A stretch of DNA of 64,000 nucleotides from Leguminivora glycinivorella (taxonomy: Eukaryota > Arthropoda > Insecta > Lepidoptera > Tortricidae). Shown here piece by piece: positions 62,830 to 64,000 of the stretch. The notes under the pieces are model-generated. The model saw nothing but the letters and a program-made list of their open reading frames with translations, was not told where the DNA came from and did not search any database. Position numbers and translations under genes: made by a program. Location of the stretch: the NCBI RefSeq assembly GCF_023078275.1, contig NC_062995.1:8754917-8818916 (forward strand), read 5' to 3'. The stretch's first letter is position 1; each line of letters begins with the position of its first letter.

Positions 62830-63215
62830 CAGGATACAGGAATAAGTAAGGGAAGAGTTGTAACTCCAATAACTCCATACATCAGTAAATGCAAGTTATT
62901 TGTAGTGACATCTAGCGTCAGCCACGCGTCAACTAGCGTAAATTATCAGTACTGCTACTGCTACTTGTCAATATATGTCGCGACGAACAAAAAGTGTAAT
63001 GTTCAACAATTTTTAGCTAATATTACAATAGTGTTAATCAGTACTCTGTTTTTAATTCCTTCGGCTTGTAATATAAGTTGTAAACTGTTTGAATATTACA
63101 TTTTTGGCACACGCAACACTGTTGGCACCTAGTGTCGAGCAGTGGTAATGATATGTTCGCTATTTCACGTGTGATTGGCGCTAGGTGTCACTACAAATAA
63201 CTTGCACTTACGTTT
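62830..63215. mobile_element. Palindromic 'tgacatctagcg' MITE, copy 3
   Basis: Same family: gtagtgacatctagcgtcag ... ggcgctaggtgtcactacaa, with internal segment reverse-oriented relative to copy 1. Confidence 0.78.
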
Positions 63216-63356
63216 AGACAAGCCAAACCAAACACGAATATGTGACGCAAGAGAGCCAAAAATCACAACACTTATGACTTAAAATCATCATTTAAATTTA
63301 AAGTTAAATTCTACCAGTCAGCATTGGACAGTGCCCTACCAGGCAGTGCCGTGTGA

Positions 63357-63506
63357 AAGTAGTTCCTGAATAAGTCACTAGATGTCGCTTATCCCTCGGA
63401 ACGGAATTTCTAAAACGCGCTATTAAGATTTAAGTAGTTCCTGAATAAGTCACTAGATGACGCTTATCCCTCGGAACGGAATTTCTAAAACGCGCTATTA
63501 AGATTT
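63357..63506 (+). repeat. 75-bp tandem duplication
   Basis: Two units (aagtagttcctgaataagtc ... gcgctattaagattt) differ at one base (gatgtcgc/gatgacgc). A diverged third copy lies at 61935-62015. Confidence 0.92.
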
Positions 63507-64000
63507 TTTCTAAATTGTATAATACGCTGGTTAAAATATCGAATATCGCTTGGTGTCGAATATCAATGTGTTTTGTTCGAGATTTTTTATATTGTTCCTG
63601 CAAATACCAGTAGGTGCAAAAAATGAATTTAGTTAGAGTAAGACACGTTAGTTGCGCAGACGAGCAAAAAAGTAATTGGTCCATTTTTTCCATGTTTTAT
63701 AATGTTTGCATTATTAAATAGTGTCCACCGGTTATATATGGTAGGCGTGTTTGCAATACACGTAGAACTCAATATCATAGTGTAATAATGGAAAAAATTG
63801 ATTAGTTACAATTGCCCCCCAGTCGAGATTTGCCCCGCTGTACCTTAGTTATTTGTTTCACAGGGGGGCAAAGTTGTTGTATAACCGCACGTGCTAATAT
63901 TGATACCCGAGCAAGCAATTGATTCCAATATTGCATCATGAGCGTAGCGAGTGAAACTAAAAGTGAATTTCGGGCGCTGCGAGGGTTCGAAGGCTCGAAG

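Larger units (their letters stand above)
59927..64000. other. Region downstream of reptin, repeats only
   Basis: Possible reptin 3' UTR to about 60715, then listed SINE/MITE copies. 62090-62530 is a diverged, partly inverted sequence (cgaacgaatg and gttcgtgaac motifs). The last 150 bp match an inverted segment at 41030-41215 and part of 21320-21500. No gene seen. Confidence 0.6.

Overview
The window looks like nuclear DNA of a moth or butterfly (Lepidoptera). It is AT-rich, its genes are cut into short exons by long introns, and almost every intron is packed with tRNA-derived SINEs, MITEs, LINE fragments and mariner elements of kinds common in lepidopteran genomes. It also carries a heliomicin-type insect defensin. 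No bacterial-style operons, CRISPR arrays or stand-alone tRNA/rRNA genes were found.

Layout. (1) 1-2131: a 100-bp satellite arranged as two arrays in opposite orientation. (2) 2683-27561, plus strand: the 3' part of a gene I do not recognise by name. It encodes the end of a PH domain, a long acidic/proline-rich linker and two C-terminal PDZ-like domains. Exon-to-exon phases fit, but five exons have internal frame breaks, so it is either decaying or damaged by consensus errors. (3) Its 12-kb intron (9673-21685) hosts a complete 67-residue heliomicin-like defensin gene (13275-13478, plus). On the other strand lies a truncated defensin paralogue (18779-18907), cut off by a repeat. (4) 27562-34275: gene-free, filled with foldback elements and SINEs. 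(5) 34276-39332, minus strand: cytochrome c oxidase subunit 8 (COX8), with one first exon and two interchangeable 96-nt terminal exons. (6) 39667-59926, plus strand: complete 12-exon reptin (RuvB-like 2, 466 residues), starting 334 bp from the COX8 start codon in head-to-head orientation. (7) 59927-64000: gene-free repeats.

The reptin introns are the busiest part. A SINE insertion duplicated the 5' splice site of exon 6 and created an open, in-frame 46-codon extension. Intron 6 holds an intact DD41D-type Tc1/mariner transposase with perfect 20-bp terminal inverted repeats. Intron 8 has a TIR element starting 11 bp after a splice donor. Intron 9 holds a nearly full-length LINE with one frameshift in each ORF. 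Decayed copies of reptin exons 9 and 10 lie just downstream of the originals.

Functionally, COX8 (respiratory complex IV) and reptin (AAA+ ATPase of chromatin and R2TP complexes) share a short intergenic interval that must hold both promoters. The defensins are probably independently transcribed immune genes with their own TATA boxes. Exon joins were made by eye from GT/AG sites, phase and protein-family knowledge; none was tested against transcripts or databases.
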